Below are positions 61,858 to 64,000 of a stretch of 64,000 nucleotides of DNA, one piece after another. The position numbers were made by a program, and so were the translations under genes. The stretch lies in NCBI RefSeq assembly GCF_038592985.1, contig NZ_CP151951.1:859001-923000 (forward strand). Direction: 5' to 3'. The stretch is from Paenibacillus sp. FSL R10-2782 (GTDB taxonomy: Bacteria > Bacillota > Bacilli > Paenibacillales > Paenibacillaceae). Position 1 is the stretch's first letter. The number at the start of each line of letters is the position of its first letter. The notes beneath the pieces are model-generated. The model was not told the origin of the DNA. It was given only the letters and a program-made list of their open reading frames with translations, and did not search any database.

Positions 61858-63450
61858 ATGAGAATTGATGATTATAAGCCAAAGCAAAATGTAACTGAGA
61901 AGATAAACGGGGAGGAAGTTGAATGGAAAAATGGAGATATCATTTTAATAAGCAGTGGGACGGCATCAGGTAAATCCTATTTTATTCGAAATAAGCTGGA
62001 ACAATTAGCGGATCAGCAAAATGTGAACATACTTTTATTGGTCAATCGAAAGAATCTGTATAAACAGAATAAAGAAGCTATCGACAATTCACTGTTTTCA
62101 AGAATCAAAGTGGAATTATATCAAACAATTGAAAATCAGCTTAACGAAGGGAAAGAGTACGATTTTTCTCCCTATACATACATCGTGTGTGATGAGTCGC
62201 ATTACTTTACTACGGACAGCGGATTTAATGATAATTCCGATGATTCTCTTCAAGCTATACTCGGTCTACAGTCTCAAATTAGGATTTTTATGTCCGCAAC
62301 GGGCCATGTGTTATTCTCTTACATAAAGGATCATTACAGATATAAACTCAAACGAACCGAAAATAAAATATGGACGTACTCCATTCCAAGAAAATTCAAT
62401 CAAATTGCATCGTTATCCTTCTACAGAGACTTTTATGCAGTAGAAAAACTAATTGAACGGAAATTCAATAAAGCTAACGATAAAATTATATATTTTGCAG
62501 ACACGATCCAAAAGGCTTTTGAGCTTTACCAGAAGTATGACGATTCATTATTCGTATGCAGTAAAAGCAGCAGAAACAAAAAGTATCTCAAACATGTAGA
62601 CGATGATCAAGTGGAATCCATGGTCAAACAAAATAGGTTTGACTGTAAATATCTATTCACGACGACGGTTCTTGATAATGGTTTTGATTTGAAGGATGAG
62701 CAAATTAAATTAATTGTATGCGATATATTTGACGTGGATACGATGCTACAGTGTATTGGGCGAAAGAGATTCAAGAATGACCAGGATAAGGTTCATGTGG
62801 TGTTGCTGAATAAAAATAATCGAAATTTGAATAATTACTTGAATTCAGTCCAGATGAAACTGGATGAAGCAGACGCTTTTATACATGGTGGAGTTGAGGA
62901 ATGGAAAAAGCTAGTGGGTAAATTTTCGAGGAAATCCAATTACATCATTAAAGACAACGCAACAAGTGATGGCAAATATATATCGAAGAAGACAGTGTCC
63001 AGAGTTAAATATCTTCAAGCTGTAGCTACGAGAGATCGGCTTAAAGCAATGCTGGATCAGAATAGAGAAACCAATAATTTCAGGGAGGAAACTGGAGGGA
63101 AAAAGGAAAGCGATGCCTATATGATGTACATTTCGAACTTATTACATAAAAATAAAATCACGTTGATTGAGAAACGATTTGAGCAAGAAGAATTATGTAG
63201 CTATTTAGACACGATAGTCGGTAAAAGAATATACAAAGAGGGTCAGAAACAAGTCATTGAAAAATTTGATATCAAGGATTATCGAGGCAGATTACAAAAG
63301 AATATTAGCCAATTACAATCCTACCTCCAATCGAATCAATTAAAATATGCGATTGCTAGTTTTCCAGATAACCGAAAAAAGTTAGAAGATGGAAGCAACA
63401 ACCCCCATAAAGGGAAGCGATATTGGTTGGTTAGCAAATTTAACGGATAG
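61858..63450 (+). CDS. SF2 DEAD/DEAH-type helicase
   Basis: A 530-residue helicase. It has Walker A GTASGKS (34-40), DESH (112-115), SAT (146-148) and motif VI QCIGRKRF (298-305), with TTTVLDNGFDLKD as motif V region. It lacks a Q-motif and any recognised N-terminal domain. The C-terminal 210 residues are polar, helical and not recognised. ATG 61858 has GAGGAG 7 bases before it; the TTG one codon up is less well placed. It lies in the polymerase/ParB module and may open the template or remodel RNA; this is inferred. Confidence 0.85.
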   Translation: MRIDDYKPKQNVTEKINGEEVEWKNGDIILISSGTASGKSYFIRNKLEQLADQQNVNILLLVNRKNLYKQNKEAIDNSLFSRIKVELYQTIENQLNEGKEYDFSPYTYIVCDESHYFTTDSGFNDNSDDSLQAILGLQSQIRIFMSATGHVLFSYIKDHYRYKLKRTENKIWTYSIPRKFNQIASLSFYRDFYAVEKLIERKFNKANDKIIYFADTIQKAFELYQKYDDSLFVCSKSSRNKKYLKHVDDDQVESMVKQNRFDCKYLFTTTVLDNGFDLKDEQIKLIVCDIFDVDTMLQCIGRKRFKNDQDKVHVVLLNKNNRNLNNYLNSVQMKLDEADAFIHGGVEEWKKLVGKFSRKSNYIIKDNATSDGKYISKKTVSRVKYLQAVATRDRLKAMLDQNRETNNFREETGGKKESDAYMMYISNLLHKNKITLIEKRFEQEELCSYLDTIVGKRIYKEGQKQVIEKFDIKDYRGRLQKNISQLQSYLQSNQLKYAIASFPDNRKKLEDGSNNPHKGKRYWLVSKFNG

Positions 63451-63530
63451 TCGGTTGTAACAAAAAAATCAAATTTTTCTCATTTTCGATATTGCCAAAA
63501 AGGTAGTACATATAAGGATTTTTTTAATCT

Positions 63531-63589
63531 TGGACAGCAAATTGTGGAGTAATGCTATATATATACATGTATCCATGATTTGCTGTCCA
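63531..63589. repeat. 12-bp inverted repeat around an AT-rich core
   Basis: TGGACAGCAAAT (63531-63542) and its exact complement (63578-63589) flank a 35-bp core rich in TA steps (GCTATATATATACATG). It could be an operator, origin element or RNA hairpin. Confidence 0.65.
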
Positions 63590-63663
63590 GATGATAGAAA
63601 AGTCAATAAAATCAACCGTTTTATGAAATGTAAAAAAGCAAAAAAATGAGACAACCAAAATTG

Positions 63664-63757
63664 AGCCGCAAAAGGGTGAATTGCCGAAGGCAAGAGGGGA
63701 AACGGCGGCTGGTCGATGAATACCGTTTACGAAGCGTAGCGAAGTGGTTTTTATCGA
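63664..63757 (+). ncRNA. Candidate structured RNA
   Basis: Two adjacent nested folds. AGCCGC (63664-63669) pairs with GCGGCT (63705-63710) and encloses the perfect hairpin TTGCC-GAA-GGCAA (63681-63693). TCGAT (63713-63717) pairs with ATCGA (63753-63757), enclosing ACC/GGT and the hairpin TACG-AAG-CGTA (63728-63738). No known class was recognised. Confidence 0.45.
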
Positions 63758-64000
63758 GATGGTGAGAGAGTTTCCCTTTATGTGGGTACAACGTTAAGAT
63801 CCAAAGAAACCGTCAACAAAAATTTGTAAACAAATTATTTCTTTCCGTAGCCATCCAACATCGTTGGCTGTCTTCATTTTATTTTTTGAACATGATAGTT
63901 GACGTGACCCTACTTTTCTATATATAGGGGAAACTGGGGTCAGTCCATTGATATAGCCTAAACTTAGAAAGAATGAAATGAGAAATGGAGAAATGATGTT

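Larger units (their letters stand above)
63451..64000. other. Structured non-coding region at the right edge
   Basis: Contains an inverted repeat (63531-63589), a candidate structured RNA (63664-63757), an imperfect hairpin in AGCCATCCAACATCGTTGGCT (about 63849-63870), and another with TGACCC/GGGTCA arms (about 63904-63943). No open frame of convincing composition is present. It may be a control or replication region of the module, or the start of another unit beyond the window. Confidence 0.55.

Noticed and set aside
63469..63693. 74-residue open frame on the minus strand at the right edge
   Set aside because: It runs through an inverted repeat and part of the candidate RNA, with no ribosome site and chance-like composition.
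1..64000. CRISPR arrays, tRNA, rRNA, insertion sequences, integrase
   Set aside because: No regularly spaced identical repeats, no cloverleaf with a TTCRA arm, no rRNA stretch and no transposase or recombinase motif were seen. The ends of any mobile unit may lie outside the window.

Overview
The window looks like a Paenibacillus chromosome, close to the P. polymyxa group. This is inferred from the Bacillus-type pur operon order, a spore protein (Tlp), AGGAGG-type ribosome sites, many GTG/TTG starts, and gene neighbourhoods typical of that genus. Bases 1 to about 47,460 are ordinary chromosome with balanced base composition. From about 47,460 to the end the DNA is visibly AT-richer and carries defence and mobile-type genes. 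No tRNA, rRNA, CRISPR array or transposase was seen.

Layout. (1) 2-12,986: purB(partial)-C-S-Q-L-F-M-N-H-D, the de novo IMP pathway, closed by a strong terminator. The operon is interrupted by two long structured non-coding spacers (purB/purC and purF/purM) that are related to each other. (2) 13.1-16.7 kb: TetR regulator, polar amino-acid ABC transporter, OsmC protein. (3) 16.9-21.8 kb: beta-lactamase-like protein, ABM protein, aldo/keto reductase, a divergent sdpRI immunity pair with a large operator palindrome, an esterase, and tlp. (4) 22.0-31.2 kb: sugar ABC transporter, ilvA, an arabinanase preceded by a cre site, and an iron-siderophore ABC transporter behind a Fur box. (5) 31.3-47.5 kb: membrane and hypothetical proteins, hydrolases, DoxX with an Fnr-type promoter, DUF3048 lipoprotein, pit phosphate transport, a second amino-acid ABC transporter (fused binding protein and permease), GNAT, CorA, yerC-cbiX, dagK and rlmCD.

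(6) 47.8-49.6 kb: a two-gene cassette, a DUF5343-like protein overlapping a protein with an Abi_C-like C-terminus, bracketed by two copies of a terminator-like segment. (7) 49.8-56.6 kb: a type I restriction-modification operon (hsdM-hsdS-hsdR, minus strand) with gene debris on both sides and a 40-bp inverted repeat (34/40 identical) at its edges. (8) 56.9-63.5 kb: a plus-strand module of a single-chain RNA polymerase-like protein with a DxDGD motif (eukaryotic RdRP/YonO-like superfamily), a ParB-like protein, a 56-aa protein and an SF2 helicase. The first two genes are each followed by the same 30-bp hairpin repeat. A parS-like palindrome adjoins the parB-like gene, and candidate structured RNA/DNA follows the helicase.

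The polymerase/ParB/helicase module is the best candidate for an undescribed system. The DUF5343/Abi_C pair is second. All family calls come from motifs read by eye; no database search was run.
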